Below, piece by piece: positions 54,337-62,926 of a DNA stretch of 64,000 nt (the stretch's first letter is position 1; each line of letters opens with the position of its first letter). Both the position numbers and the translations under genes were made by a program. The notes under the pieces were generated by a model. It searched no databases. It was not told where the DNA came from and worked only from the letters and a program-made list of their open reading frames with translations. This stretch comes from UBA822 sp965249775 (lineage in GTDB: Bacteria; Gemmatimonadota; Gemmatimonadetes; Longimicrobiales; Gaopeijiaceae): contig OZ252253.1 of NCBI GenBank assembly GCA_965249775.1, positions 2,294,001 through 2,358,000 on the forward strand. The letters are read 5' to 3'.

Positions 54337-55092
54337 CTACCGAAGATTCAGCGCCTCTCGAAGCTCAGCCGCCGACTGGCCCCTGACCCACACGGGGGTT
54401 CCCCGGTCAAACTCCTTCGCCCGCTCCAACCGCCCGACTATGACGGGCTCCAACCCCGTGTCTCTGACGAGATCGGCTACGATATCCCGGGCTTCGGCGT
54501 CGTCACCGGCAATGGGCACGCCGATCCTCTCGCCGCTGCGTCCGATGGGGTTCGTCAGCATCCTCGCGCCAAGGCTGTTGAACGCCTTCACGAGTCGAAC
54601 GCCGGGCAGATATTGGGCCATCGCGAGACCGGTCCCCATCTCCAGCCACTCGTCCGCGAGGGGGCCGTCCCGGTCGGCGCGAGGGTTGGTGAGGTCGATC
54701 ACGACCTTCCCCTGCATCAGGTGGCCGATGTCTTCACCGATCTGCGGGACCGCGCCGGAAGGCACCGCGAGCACAACCACGTCTCCGAAGAAAGCTGCGG
54801 CATCCGCAAAGCCGGCGCTGGCCCGCGGGGCTGCGCTTTGGACGAGATCCATGAGCTCGTGGGGATTTCGGGACGAAAAGAGGACCTGGTGTCCCGCCTC
54901 GGCCCAAAGAAGGCCGAGGCCCCCGCCCATGGTGCCCGATCCGATGATGCCGATCCTCAGCGCGCGGCCCTCCTGCTCGGCCAGGCCCGCCTGAGCGAAC
55001 AGGGGCGACGCAAGCGCCAGCAATGCCGCCGTTGCCGCCAGGGTGAGCAGTGACCGTCGGAAACGCATGATCCGCGCGGTAGCCTTTTTCAT
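54337..55092 (-). CDS. F420-dependent NADP reductase-like Rossmann protein with signal peptide
   Basis: 251 aa from ATG 55092, with AAGGAGG upstream. The N-terminus has a long signal/anchor (RFRRSLLTLAATAALLALAS). Then a dinucleotide fold: RIGIIGSGTMGGGLGLLWAE, FSSRNPHELMDLV, VVVLAVPSGAVPQIGEDIG, VVIDLTNPRADRDGPLADEW and VKAFNSLGARML, matching the F420H2:NADP+ oxidoreductase/NADP-oxidoreductase family. Such enzymes are normally cytoplasmic, so the export signal is odd. No F420 genes are visible here. Confidence 0.83.
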   Translation of the reverse strand: MKKATARIMRFRRSLLTLAATAALLALASPLFAQAGLAEQEGRALRIGIIGSGTMGGGLGLLWAEAGHQVLFSSRNPHELMDLVQSAAPRASAGFADAAAFFGDVVVLAVPSGAVPQIGEDIGHLMQGKVVIDLTNPRADRDGPLADEWLEMGTGLAMAQYLPGVRLVKAFNSLGARMLTNPIGRSGERIGVPIAGDDAEARDIVADLVRDTGLEPVIVGRLERAKEFDRGTPVWVRGQSAAELREALNLR

Positions 55093-55181
55093 GGATGCCT
55101 CCTTGACTCCCGCTTCCAAGCGTTGCTCGAAGAGGCGGGGATGGCTTGGTGAATGGGACAGGAGTAGTTCCAATCCAGGCC

Positions 55182-56702
55182 CTACTCGGTCGCCCCCAAT
55201 CGACGTAGTACTTCCGCGATCTCGGGCCGAGTGCTCCTCAGCCCGTTCGAGCCAGGAATCGTCTGAACGCTCTCAGCCAACGCCAAGGGTGTCTGCCCGC
55301 GCTGGTTCGCAGCGTTCACGTCGGCGCCCCGTGCCACCAAGAGCTCGACAACCGATCCGAAGTTCTTGCGCACCGCGTCGTGGAGTGCCGTATCGCCCCT
55401 CCGGCCGGCCGCGTTGACGTCGACGCCGAGGTCGATGAGGATGCGCGCCAGCTCGAGGGTTCGTCGCTCCTCCGCTGCCCGATCCAGGGGCGCATTTCCG
55501 AGCCGGTCGCGTCGATCCTCTATGGATGAGCCCGAATTGCCCATCGCCACCTGGAGGGTCGACATATCCGAGTGGACGACGAACGGGTCGGCGCCACTTT
55601 CGGTGAGCGTTCGCAGGATCTCGACCTCGCCGTACTTCGCGGCAAGCCACAACGCGTTCGTGCCAATCAGCTGACGGCGAATACTGTAGTCCGCGCTGAA
55701 CCGACGGCCCGGCGATCCGTGCTCGACGACGGCATTCAGGTCCGCGCCGTGCTCGAGGAGCGCCTCGACCAACTCGACTTGGCTCCGCAGAACTGCCGCG
55801 TGAAGCGCCGTATACCCGGCCCCGGCGGCGTTCGGATCAGCGCCCTGCTCGAGAAAGTAGATCCCGAGCGGTCCGTGCCCGCTGTGCGCCGCGAGGACGA
55901 GCGCGCTGGTGCCGGAGGCCGCGACGTCGTTGACGTCGGCCCCGGCGTCGACAAGCGCCCGGGCGGTCTCGATGTCCCCGCTGCTCGCGGCGAAGAGCAA
56001 CGGTGTCGAGCCTCCGTGCGCCATTCGGAAGTTGCCCGACGTGTTGGTGTTGCCCGCCGTGTTCTCCAGCTGGTACCACACCTTCGTACGGGCGTGCAGG
56101 TCTGCGTCATTGTCGATCAGCAAGCGCGCGACGTCGGCGTGCCGCTGGGCGACCGCCCACATCAGCGCGGTCTGTCCACGTTCGAGCTCGGCCGCGTTGA
56201 TGTCCGCGCCACGCTCGAGAAGCAGTTCCACCGTTCGCACGTCGCCCGACCGGGAAGCGGTCATCAGAGGCGTTTCGCCCATCTTGAGCGACACGTTCGG
56301 GTCGCCACCCGCCTCGAGCAGCCGCTCGACCATCGGAGCGCTGCCGTTGATCGCTGCCAGCCACATGGGGGTGGCGCCCAGCGCGTTGGCCGCGTTGACG
56401 TCCGCGCCGGCCTCGATGAGCAAGGTGGCCGCGTCGAGATCGTTCCGGTGTGCCGCCCAGTGCAGCGCCGTAGCGCCGTCGCCCTGGGGCGCATTGACGT
56501 CCGTTCCCTCGGCGACGAGCGTGCGCGCGGCCTCGATGTCACCCGCCTCCACCGCCTCGATGATGGCCGGTACGGACTGGGCGTGAGCGGCAATAGGCCC
56601 GGCGAGAAGTGCAACCGGTCCGGCAAAAAGTGCAACCGGTCCAGCAAGAACGACTGCCAGCGTGGCAAACCGCCAGATCGTGGAGAGAAGTCTCTTACAC
56701 AT
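55182..56702 (-). CDS. Exported ankyrin-repeat protein
   Basis: 506 aa, with GAGG upstream of the ATG. The signal peptide has an unusual hydrophobic core made of three 7-residue repeats (AGPVALF, AGPVALL, AGPIAA). About ten ankyrin repeats follow (GATALHWAAHRNDLDAATLL, LLERGADINAAELERGQTAL, GDTALHDAVRKNFGSVVELL), giving a nearly all-ankyrin periplasmic protein. It is probably a protein-protein interaction scaffold or inhibitor. The sequence is unlike the cytoplasmic ankyrin protein at 6640-8274 apart from the repeats. Confidence 0.88.
   Translation of the reverse strand: MCKRLLSTIWRFATLAVVLAGPVALFAGPVALLAGPIAAHAQSVPAIIEAVEAGDIEAARTLVAEGTDVNAPQGDGATALHWAAHRNDLDAATLLIEAGADVNAANALGATPMWLAAINGSAPMVERLLEAGGDPNVSLKMGETPLMTASRSGDVRTVELLLERGADINAAELERGQTALMWAVAQRHADVARLLIDNDADLHARTKVWYQLENTAGNTNTSGNFRMAHGGSTPLLFAASSGDIETARALVDAGADVNDVAASGTSALVLAAHSGHGPLGIYFLEQGADPNAAGAGYTALHAAVLRSQVELVEALLEHGADLNAVVEHGSPGRRFSADYSIRRQLIGTNALWLAAKYGEVEILRTLTESGADPFVVHSDMSTLQVAMGNSGSSIEDRRDRLGNAPLDRAAEERRTLELARILIDLGVDVNAAGRRGDTALHDAVRKNFGSVVELLVARGADVNAANQRGQTPLALAESVQTIPGSNGLRSTRPEIAEVLRRLGATE
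56596..56658. repeat. 21-bp tandem triplication inside a signal-peptide coding region
   Basis: Three consecutive 21-bp units (56596-56616, 56617-56637, 56638-56658), the first two nearly identical with a shared GAAAGTGCAACC-like core and the third diverged. They encode the repeated AGPVAL blocks of the exported ankyrin protein and keep its frame. Confidence 0.8.
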
Positions 56703-56827
56703 GTTGCCTCATGCTATCGCATTGGGTTCGACATTGACACCCCAGTCACGCCACATTTGACACCCGAATCGGCTCGGGCCAATCTAGGCTTGGTGTGGTG
56801 TCCCCACACTAGCCCTGGGGGACCGAA

Positions 56828-59308
56828 GTGGATAGTCGCAAGCCGATGTCGATCGCTCGAAACCAGTCACTCGCGTCCGTTTTCGGAACAGCGGTGCTCG
56901 TGACAGTGGCGCTTGCCTCCGTCCCACTCGCGGTCAGGGCCCAAGCGCAGTCGTCCCAAGCCGAACTTCTCAACGCAACCGTCGGCGAATACTGCGTCAC
57001 CTGTCATAATGACCGATCCCGCAGGGGCGACCTCTCCTTCGAGGGCCTCGATCTCTCACAGGTCGGTGAACACGGCGCGATTCCGGAAAGGATGCTCCGG
57101 CAGCTTCGCACGCGGAGGATGCCACCGGTCGATCGGCCCCGTCCCGCGGACGAGACGTACGAGGTGCTTGCCACGTGGCTCGAATCCGAGATCGACCAGC
57201 TCGCGGCCGCTAATCCGAACCCGGGTCGCACCGAGGCCTTCCATCGCCTCAATCGAGCAGAGTATGCCAACGCCGTTCGTGATCTTCTGGCGCTCGATGT
57301 TGACGTGGAGGCGTTGTTGCCGGCTGACGACATCGACGAGCATGGCTTCGACAACATGGCCGACGTGCTGACGGTCTCGCCCTCGTTGATGGAGCGGTAC
57401 TTGTCCGCGGCGCGAAAGACGGCACGGCTGGCCGTCGGTGAAGCTCCCCTGGGGCCGGGAGGCGAGATCTATACCGTGCCGATTCTCCTCACGCAGAACG
57501 ACCGAATGAGTGACGACCTCCCATTCGGCTCGCGTGGAGGGATCGGCATCCGCCACTACTTCCTGGTCGACGGCGAGTACGACCTCTCGATCAGGCTGCA
57601 TCGCAACTATGTGAACTACGTCCGCGGCATGGGGTCCAGCCACGAGCTGGAGGTCCGCCTCGATGGCGTGCTGGTCCGGACGTTCACCTTCGGTGGCGAG
57701 GAACCGGACGTGGTGCAGGCTCCCGCGAGCTACGGCGGCAACCAGTTCGGCGATCCGGCCTGGGAAGAGTACATGCTCTTCGCCGACGCCAACCTGAGGG
57801 TCCGGTTTCCGGCAGAGGCTGGGCCACGCGTCGTCGGCGTCTCGTTCGTCCGGAAGTTCACCGAGCCCGAAGGCGTGCTTCAGCCGCGACAGGGCGTGTT
57901 CGCGGCGGCGGTGAACGAGATGCGCGACGGGGACGCGGCAGTCGAGCTCGTGTCGATCACTGGACCGTACGGCCCCGGAGGCCCGGGCAACCCGCCGAGC
58001 CGTCGGGCGGTGTTCACCTGCCGGCCGGCGAGCGACGCGTCTTCGGACGAAGAGCCGTGCGCCCGCGAGATCCTGTCCTCGCTGGCACGGCAAGCGTACC
58101 GGCGGCCGATCGAGCAGGCCGATCTCGAGACGCTCATGGACTTCTACCGCGCGGGACGGAGCGATGGCAGCTTCGACGCCGGTATTCAGCTCGCACTCGA
58201 GCGACTGCTCATCTCGCCGGACTTCCTGTTCCGCGTAGAGCGCGACCCGACCGATGTCGAGCCGGGGACGGTCTATGCGCTGAGCGATCTCGAGCTCGCC
58301 TCGCGGCTGTCGTTCTTTCTGTGGAGCAGCATCCCGGACGCCGAGCTACTCGACCTCGCCGAACGCGGCATGCTCCAGGATCCGGCTGTGCTTGAGCAGC
58401 AAACGCGGCGAATGCTGGCCGACTCTCGCTCGAAGGCTCTGGTCCAGAACTTCGCTGGCCAATGGCTCTACCTGCGGAACCTCCGCAGTGTCGTGCCCGA
58501 CGCAGTCACGTTTCCCGAGTTCGACGAAAATCTTCGCGAGGCGTTCCGGCAGGAGACCGAGCTATTCGTGGAGAGCTTGATCCGCGACGACCGAAGCGTG
58601 CTCGATCTGCTCGGCACCGACTACACATTCGCCAATGAGCGGCTCGCGGAGCACTACGGCATTCCCGGCGTCTACGGCAGCCACTTCCGCCGGGTGTCGC
58701 TCGAGGGGGACCTGGCAGAACGACGAGGCGGCATCCTGGGACAGGGAAGTCTGCTCACCGTCACCTCGTATGCGAATCGGACGTCGCCGGTACTCCGCGG
58801 TAAGTGGGTGCTGACGAACATCCTCGGGACGCCACCGCCGCCGCCGCCGGCCGACGTGCCGGATCTTCCGGACAGCGGCGAGGACGGTCTGCCTGCCACG
58901 GTTCGCGATCGGATGCTACAGCACCGGGAGGACCCCGTCTGCGCTGCCTGCCACCTGCCGATGGATCCCCTGGGGTTGGCGCTGGAGAACTATGACGCGA
59001 TCGGCCGCTGGCGGACCACGGGGCAGGGCAATTTGGCGATCGACGCCTCGGGGCAGTTGCCCAACGGGACCCAGTTCTATGGGCCGCAGGGTCTCCGGAC
59101 GCTGCTCCTCGAGCGTCGGGAAGAGTTCAGCGGTACTGTGACTGAGAAACTGCTGTCGTATGCAATCGGCCGGGGCCCCGAATACTACGATCGGTCGACC
59201 GTACGTAGCATCACACGCACGGCTGCTTTCGAGAACTACCGTTGGTCGGCTATTATTGTGGGTATCGTGCAGAGCACCCCGTTCCGCAATCGGAGGTCGG
59301 AGTCATGA
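56828..59308 (+). CDS. DUF1592-type cytochrome c protein (DUF1587-1595-1592-1588-1585)
   Basis: 826 aa from GTG 56828 (GGGGGA upstream), or 820 from ATG 56846; signal peptide ends near VRAQAQ. Order: heme motif in GEYCVTCHNDRSRRGDLSF; DUF1587 (FHRLNRAEYANAVRDLLALD, GFDNMADVLTVSPSLMERYL); a carbohydrate-binding-like insert; DUF1595 (ARQAYRRPIEQADLETLM, LISPDFLFRVE); DUF1592 (ELASRLSFFLWSSIPDAEL); DUF1588 (LLTVTSYANRTSPVLRGKWV); and DUF1585 (VTEKLLSYAIGRGPEYYDR). A second CAACH motif lies in EDPVCAACHLPMDPLG. It overlaps the DUF1552 partner by 4 nt, the canonical pair. Periplasmic; the biochemical role is undefined. Confidence 0.92.
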   Translation: MDSRKPMSIARNQSLASVFGTAVLVTVALASVPLAVRAQAQSSQAELLNATVGEYCVTCHNDRSRRGDLSFEGLDLSQVGEHGAIPERMLRQLRTRRMPPVDRPRPADETYEVLATWLESEIDQLAAANPNPGRTEAFHRLNRAEYANAVRDLLALDVDVEALLPADDIDEHGFDNMADVLTVSPSLMERYLSAARKTARLAVGEAPLGPGGEIYTVPILLTQNDRMSDDLPFGSRGGIGIRHYFLVDGEYDLSIRLHRNYVNYVRGMGSSHELEVRLDGVLVRTFTFGGEEPDVVQAPASYGGNQFGDPAWEEYMLFADANLRVRFPAEAGPRVVGVSFVRKFTEPEGVLQPRQGVFAAAVNEMRDGDAAVELVSITGPYGPGGPGNPPSRRAVFTCRPASDASSDEEPCAREILSSLARQAYRRPIEQADLETLMDFYRAGRSDGSFDAGIQLALERLLISPDFLFRVERDPTDVEPGTVYALSDLELASRLSFFLWSSIPDAELLDLAERGMLQDPAVLEQQTRRMLADSRSKALVQNFAGQWLYLRNLRSVVPDAVTFPEFDENLREAFRQETELFVESLIRDDRSVLDLLGTDYTFANERLAEHYGIPGVYGSHFRRVSLEGDLAERRGGILGQGSLLTVTSYANRTSPVLRGKWVLTNILGTPPPPPPADVPDLPDSGEDGLPATVRDRMLQHREDPVCAACHLPMDPLGLALENYDAIGRWRTTGQGNLAIDASGQLPNGTQFYGPQGLRTLLLERREEFSGTVTEKLLSYAIGRGPEYYDRSTVRSITRTAAFENYRWSAIIVGIVQSTPFRNRRSES

Positions 59309-60639
59309 TCATTACCAAGAAGGCGATCCCCCGCCGCACGATGCTCAAAGGGCTCGGCGCCTCGCTCGCGTTGCCGCTCCTCGACGGGATGGTGCCGGCC
59401 TTCACGGCACTTCGCGACACAGCCGCAGCTCCTGTGCGACGACTCGGGGTGGTCTACGTCCCCAACGGGATGATGATGGATCACTGGACTCCGACCGCCG
59501 AGGGGACCGACTTCGAATTTCCGTCGATCCTCGAGTCGCTCGAGCCGTTCCGCCGCCAGGTACAGCTCCTCTCGGGGATGCACGGGGTGGACGCCGAGGG
59601 GCCGCACGCGCGCGCCTCCACACGCTTCCTGACCGGCGTTGCTTCTAAGCGGGATGACGGGTCGAATCTTCGGGCCGGCGTCTCGATGGATCAGATCGCA
59701 GGACGTGTCCTCGGTCAGGAGACCCAGCTTGCCACGCTCGAGCTCGCCATCGACGGACGTGACTTCGCCGGCTCGTGTGACGAGGGCTTCAGTTGCGCAT
59801 ACACCAACACGATCTCCTGGGCGAACGAAACGACGCCACTTCCCATGGAGAACAACCCGCGTGCGGTGTTCGAGCGGCTCTTCGGTGACAGCGGCAGCAC
59901 CGATCCGGAGGTCCGGAAGGCGCGGTTGGAGAAGGACGCCAGCCTGCTCGATTCCGTCACCGAGCGGGCGCGGTACCTTTCACGCCAGCTCGGGTCGACC
60001 GACCAAGCCAAGCTCGACCAGTACCTCGACGCAGTCCGCGACGTCGAGCGGCGCATCCAGATGGCTGAAGCGCAGAGCGACCGTGAGCTTCCGGTGATCG
60101 ATCAGCCGGCGGGGATCCCGAGCACCTTCGGGGAGCACTCGAGGCTTATGTTCGATCTCCTGGCCCTCGCGTACGAAACGGACCTCACGCGCGTGGCCAC
60201 CTTCATGATGGGACGGGAGATCACGGGCCGCACCTACGCCGAGATCGGCGTGCCGGACGCCCACCATCCCATCTCGCACCACCAGAGGGATCCGGTCAAG
60301 CTCGAGAAGCTGAGGCAGATCAACCGGTACCACGCCCAGTTGTTTACCGAGTTCGTCCAGCGGCTGAGCTCAACGCCCGATGGCGACGGGACGCTGCTCG
60401 ACAACTCGATGATCATCTACGGCGCCGGCATGGCCGACAGCAACGCACACTACTCCGGGGACCTGCCGATCCTCCTCGCCGGCGGCGCGGCGGGCACGGG
60501 CGGGCGCCATGTGCAGTACGACGACAACACGCCGCTCGCGAACCTGCATCTGAGCTTGCTCGACAAGATGGGCGTGCCCATCGAGTCGCTAGGCGATTCG
60601 ACCGGGCGACTGCCGTTGGAGACGCTCAGCGGCGTGTAG
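59305..60639 (+). CDS. DUF1552 family Tat-exported protein
   Basis: 444 aa from ATG 59305, with GGAGG upstream and ATGA overlap with the DUF1592 gene. The Tat motif is IPRRTMLKGLGASLALPLL. Family blocks are RLGVVYVPNGMMMDHWTP, LLSGMHGVDAEGPHARAS, SMDQIAGRVLG, DEGFSCAYTNTISW, MFDLLALAYETDLTRVATFM, SHHQRDPVKLEKLRQINRYH and MIIYGAGMADSNAHYSGDLP. The fold is related to DUF1501/alkaline-phosphatase-like proteins. It acts with its cytochrome partner; the activity is unknown. Its transcript ends at the strong hairpin at 60665-60700. Confidence 0.92.
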   Translation: MIITKKAIPRRTMLKGLGASLALPLLDGMVPAFTALRDTAAAPVRRLGVVYVPNGMMMDHWTPTAEGTDFEFPSILESLEPFRRQVQLLSGMHGVDAEGPHARASTRFLTGVASKRDDGSNLRAGVSMDQIAGRVLGQETQLATLELAIDGRDFAGSCDEGFSCAYTNTISWANETTPLPMENNPRAVFERLFGDSGSTDPEVRKARLEKDASLLDSVTERARYLSRQLGSTDQAKLDQYLDAVRDVERRIQMAEAQSDRELPVIDQPAGIPSTFGEHSRLMFDLLALAYETDLTRVATFMMGREITGRTYAEIGVPDAHHPISHHQRDPVKLEKLRQINRYHAQLFTEFVQRLSSTPDGDGTLLDNSMIIYGAGMADSNAHYSGDLPILLAGGAAGTGGRHVQYDDNTPLANLHLSLLDKMGVPIESLGDSTGRLPLETLSGV

Positions 60640-60664
60640 CGGAGGGTCCCGCGCGGAGAAGCGG

Positions 60665-60700
60665 AAACCCCGCCTGGTCCGGTGAGATCAGGCGGGGTTT
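60665..60700 (+). terminator. Rho-independent terminator, probably bidirectional
   Basis: A perfect 12-bp stem, AAACCCCGCCTG (60665-60676) and CAGGCGGGGTTT (60689-60700), with a 12-nt loop, followed by CTTGTTT. It lies 25 nt after the DUF1552 stop and between convergent genes. The A-run on the left arm gives a shorter U tract on the - strand for the M15 peptidase gene. Confidence 0.93.
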
Positions 60701-60749
60701 CTTGTTTCCGGCCAGCTTCTCTAAGCGGCCTGCGCTCAATCGGTTTCTC

Positions 60750-61655
60750 TCAGCTGTCCGAGATCAATCGGTTGTAGAGTAGGATCTCAGGTCGATACTC
60801 GAAGTGGATGTTGTCGAAGTGTGGCCACTTCCCGCCCCACACGAAGCCGTGCCGTTCGAAGATCTCGATGACCGCCTGGGGAGGGCTCCACCGCCGCTCC
60901 AGCGGAATCCGATGCCATCCCTCCCTGTCGTAGACCCGACTCCACCTCCAGTAAACGTCCCGGCCGTCGTAGGAATCCGGCACGAGGTCGATCGCCATCC
61001 CCCAGGAGTGCTGACTCCGGGTGGGGGATCCATCGATTTCCCTGTTGACGAACGAATAGGTGATGTCCAGCTCATCGACCCAGGCGGCCACAGCACCGTC
61101 GCGCGTCGCGGCTTGAATGTCTGCCTCCACGTCAGCGAGTGCGTCGACCACAAGGTTGTTCACGAACATTTTGTGATCGAGGAAGGTGGTCTTGCTACCG
61201 TGCGCTCGGATCTGGCTGTCCGTTCGTCCCCAGAGGCTTTCCAGCACGTCGGTGCAATAGGTCGGACTCTCCGTGGGAAGAGGGGGAGGCTCTGTCAGGG
61301 GGTCGAGGGAGTACCGATAGAAGACCGGGTCGCAGTCCTGTCGGCGGTCCAGGCCGCCTTCCCCCAGCATCCGACCATCCTGGAAGTGGATGGCTCGGCT
61401 GCCGAGGGCGAAAACGACGTCCTCCTCACCGTAGGTCACCGAGTCGATGAGCGGCCCGTAGGCCTGAACGAAGGCACGGACCCTCGGATCATTCCGGAGG
61501 TCGCGCTCGTACTCCTTGGGAATGGACACCAGCGCCCAAGAGAAGCCGAACATGCCCAGGATTCCAAGAGCGAGCACCGTGCTTAGCGCCACCTTCCCCG
61601 CGGCGGATCCGGCGTCCTTCCAGGTTCTCCTCACGCTATTCGCTCTCGATCCCAT
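60750..61655 (-). CDS. M15-family D-Ala-D-Ala carboxypeptidase-like protein, membrane-anchored
   Basis: 301 aa. One N-terminal membrane segment (VALSTVLALGILGMFGFSWA). The M15 zinc motifs are at the C-terminus: SQHSWGMAIDLVPDS (His and Asp ligands) and WPHFDNIHFEYRPEI (His ligand), giving a VanY/endolysin-like peptidase that would cut peptidoglycan stem peptides. The roughly 100-residue segment before the catalytic domain is unrecognised. No good ribosome site precedes the ATG. Confidence 0.87.
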   Translation of the reverse strand: MGSRANSVRRTWKDAGSAAGKVALSTVLALGILGMFGFSWALVSIPKEYERDLRNDPRVRAFVQAYGPLIDSVTYGEEDVVFALGSRAIHFQDGRMLGEGGLDRRQDCDPVFYRYSLDPLTEPPPLPTESPTYCTDVLESLWGRTDSQIRAHGSKTTFLDHKMFVNNLVVDALADVEADIQAATRDGAVAAWVDELDITYSFVNREIDGSPTRSQHSWGMAIDLVPDSYDGRDVYWRWSRVYDREGWHRIPLERRWSPPQAVIEIFERHGFVWGGKWPHFDNIHFEYRPEILLYNRLISDS

Positions 61656-61685
61656 GTTGTCGAAGGACGCCCCTCAACGGCGCCG

Positions 61686-61754
61686 CTACTCGGCCTTCAA
61701 CACCCTTAAGGGATCTACAGCCGTCGCGGTTCGCGCGGGTGCCAGACACGCCGC
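61686..61754 (-). pseudogene. ADOP-type permease, 3' fragment only
   Basis: The - strand frame encodes AACLAPARTATAVDPLRVLK then AE and a stop (TAG, 61686-61688), matching the ADOP C-terminal consensus (PARRAxxVDPxxxLRxE). Upstream of this the open frame continues to 61847 but without ADOP similarity. It breaks at almost the same point as the fragment at 25933. It sits immediately left of a VapBC operon on the opposite strand. Confidence 0.7.
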
Positions 61755-61850
61755 GCCTGTACCAGTATTGGCACGGCAGGCGAGGATTCGCAACGTTGCG
61801 GCGTCGTCGGGCTCCACCGTCCGGGCCAGCGCACGGCTATCTGCCATGTC

Positions 61851-61888
61851 TTGACATCATGATGTGATGATGTCATGATGCATCATGA
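61851..61888 (+). promoter_or_regulatory. vapBC promoter and autoregulatory palindromes, leaderless
   Basis: TTGACA (61851-61856), a 17-nt spacer and CATGAT (61874-61879) place transcription start at or next to the vapB ATG (61885), and no ribosome site exists. Two palindromes cover the promoter: TGACATCAT (61852-61860) with ATGATGTCA (61867-61875), and a perfect 16-bp TCATGATGCATCATGA (61873-61888) that includes the start codon. This is typical of binding by a VapB ribbon-helix-helix dimer. Confidence 0.8.
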
Positions 61889-62109
61889 GAACGACCGTCA
61901 ACCTAGATGATGAAGTGCTGCGGGTCGTTCGGAGCGTGGCCCGGGAGCGGAACGAAAGCCTCGGAACCGTCATCTCCGCGCTGATTCGTGAGGCTCTCCA
62001 ACCGCCCGACCAAGTCACCTACGTGGAGGACTTCCCGGTCTTCCAGGTGCGAGAGGGCTCTCCCCCGATCACCCCTGAGATGGTGGACTCGGCGCTGGAG
62101 GACAGCTGA
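61885..62109 (+). CDS. vapB: VapB-type antitoxin, ribbon-helix-helix
   Basis: 74 aa. The N-terminal RHH DNA-binding fold is MRTTVNLDDEVLRVVRSVAR, then ESLGTVISALIREAL. The C-terminal 35 residues, ending ITPEMVDSALEDS, would wrap the toxin. The start codon lies in a 16-bp palindrome and the mRNA appears leaderless. The stop overlaps the toxin start by 4 nt (CTGA). It neutralises VapC and represses the operon. Confidence 0.9.
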   Translation: MRTTVNLDDEVLRVVRSVARERNESLGTVISALIREALQPPDQVTYVEDFPVFQVREGSPPITPEMVDSALEDS

Positions 62110-62534
62110 TCCGGCTGCTCGACGTCAACGTCTTGGTGGCGCTCGCTTGGCCCAACCACGTTCACCACAGTCGTGCCCTTCACTGGTTCGCGACCAACCG
62201 CGAGGACGGTTGGGCGACCTGCCCCGTGACCGAGTCGGGGTTCGTACGGGTATCGAGCAACGTGCGCGTCATTCCTGACGCTCGGACCCCCACGCAGGCG
62301 ATCCACTTGTTGCGACAGATTCGCCAGCTACCGGGACACACGTTCTGGGATGACGACGTATCCGCCGCTGACTCCGACGCGACGGCGTTCGAACAGGTCG
62401 TTGGGTATCGACAGGTGACGGATGCACACCTGCTTACGCTCGCCGTGCGCCGGGGCGCAAGCCTCGCGACGTTCGATCGTGGCGTAGCGGAGTTGGCGCC
62501 GGGAATGCCGGGGGCAGTCGACCTGATTCCTTGA
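62106..62534 (+). CDS. vapC: VapC-type PIN-domain toxin
   Basis: 142 aa if started at CTG 62106. GTG 62133 would remove the first catalytic Asp, so the unusual CTG, overlapping the vapB stop and preceded by GGAGG, is preferred. PIN motifs: IRLLDVNVLVALAWPNH (Asp), PVTESGFVRVSSN (Glu) and QVTDAHLLTLAVRRGASLAT then FDRGVAEL (two Asp). It belongs to the Mtu-type PIN family of ribonucleases that cut tRNA or rRNA. All catalytic acids are present, so the toxin is probably functional. Confidence 0.88.
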   Translation: MIRLLDVNVLVALAWPNHVHHSRALHWFATNREDGWATCPVTESGFVRVSSNVRVIPDARTPTQAIHLLRQIRQLPGHTFWDDDVSAADSDATAFEQVVGYRQVTDAHLLTLAVRRGASLATFDRGVAELAPGMPGAVDLIP

Positions 62535-62560
62535 GCCGCAAGCCCGCGGATATCCGGCTT

Positions 62561-62579
62561 CCCGCAGCGCCTCGGTCGG
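62561..62579. repeat. 19-bp direct repeat in ADOP-tail-like sequence (left copy)
   Basis: CCCGCAGCGCCTCGGTCGG, identical to 62938-62956. On the - strand it reads P-T-E-A-L-R, the most conserved part of the ADOP C-terminus (VDPTEALRE). It lies 27 nt after the vapC stop and just left of the small membrane-protein cassette. It lacks an immediate stop codon, so the tail is more decayed than the others. Confidence 0.65.
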
Positions 62580-62610
62580 ACACCACGGGAGTTTCACGCC
62601 CTCTCGTGAT

Positions 62611-62643
62611 ATCGTATTAGACCGTGGTTCGATACGATCGAAC
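62611..62643 (+). promoter_or_regulatory. Palindromic operator-like site upstream of small membrane gene
   Basis: GTTCGAT-ACG-ATCGAAC (62627-62643) is a perfect 7-bp-arm palindrome. An overlapping pair ATCGTAT (62611-62617) and ATACGAT (62632-62638) forms a second one. TATTAG at 62615-62620 could be a -10, but no good -35 is seen. Confidence 0.5.
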
Positions 62644-62671
62644 AAGACCAAACCGGGAGGGGTGGCTGACG

Positions 62672-62899
62672 ATGGAATCTTTGCTGTCGCACATGGTAGT
62701 GGGCGCGCTCGGCGCGGGAATCGTCTGGTGGATCGACCGGCCGATACGCCGGCAGTTCAGGTTGATCCTCACGGCGCTGTCCGAGGGGAAGAAGGAGGGC
62801 CAGGATTGGCGGCTGGTCACCGACGATGCAGGGGAGCCCAAGGGCATCCGTATCATGTACAGCGCGTCGGCGCCAACCGACGATCCCAGGAGTCACTGA
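62672..62899 (+). CDS. Small membrane protein of unknown function
   Basis: 75 aa from ATG 62672 with GGGAGGGG about 10 nt upstream. The N-terminal helix SHMVVGALGAGIVWWI is probably a membrane anchor. It is followed by a charged cytoplasmic tail (RPIRRQFRLILTALSEGKK, then DWRLVTDDAGEPKGIRI). No family is recognised. It occupies its own cassette between two ADOP-tail sequences, in the same orientation as the flanking toxin-antitoxin pairs. Confidence 0.65.
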   Translation: MESLLSHMVVGALGAGIVWWIDRPIRRQFRLILTALSEGKKEGQDWRLVTDDAGEPKGIRIMYSASAPTDDPRSH

Positions 62900-62926
62900 C
62901 GGCCGAATCGAAGGAACGGGCCTCAC

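Noticed and set aside
61656..61884. tRNA or other attachment site next to the VapBC array
   Set aside because: No cloverleaf or tRNA 3' end is visible; the only recognisable sequence is the ADOP tail and the promoter palindromes.
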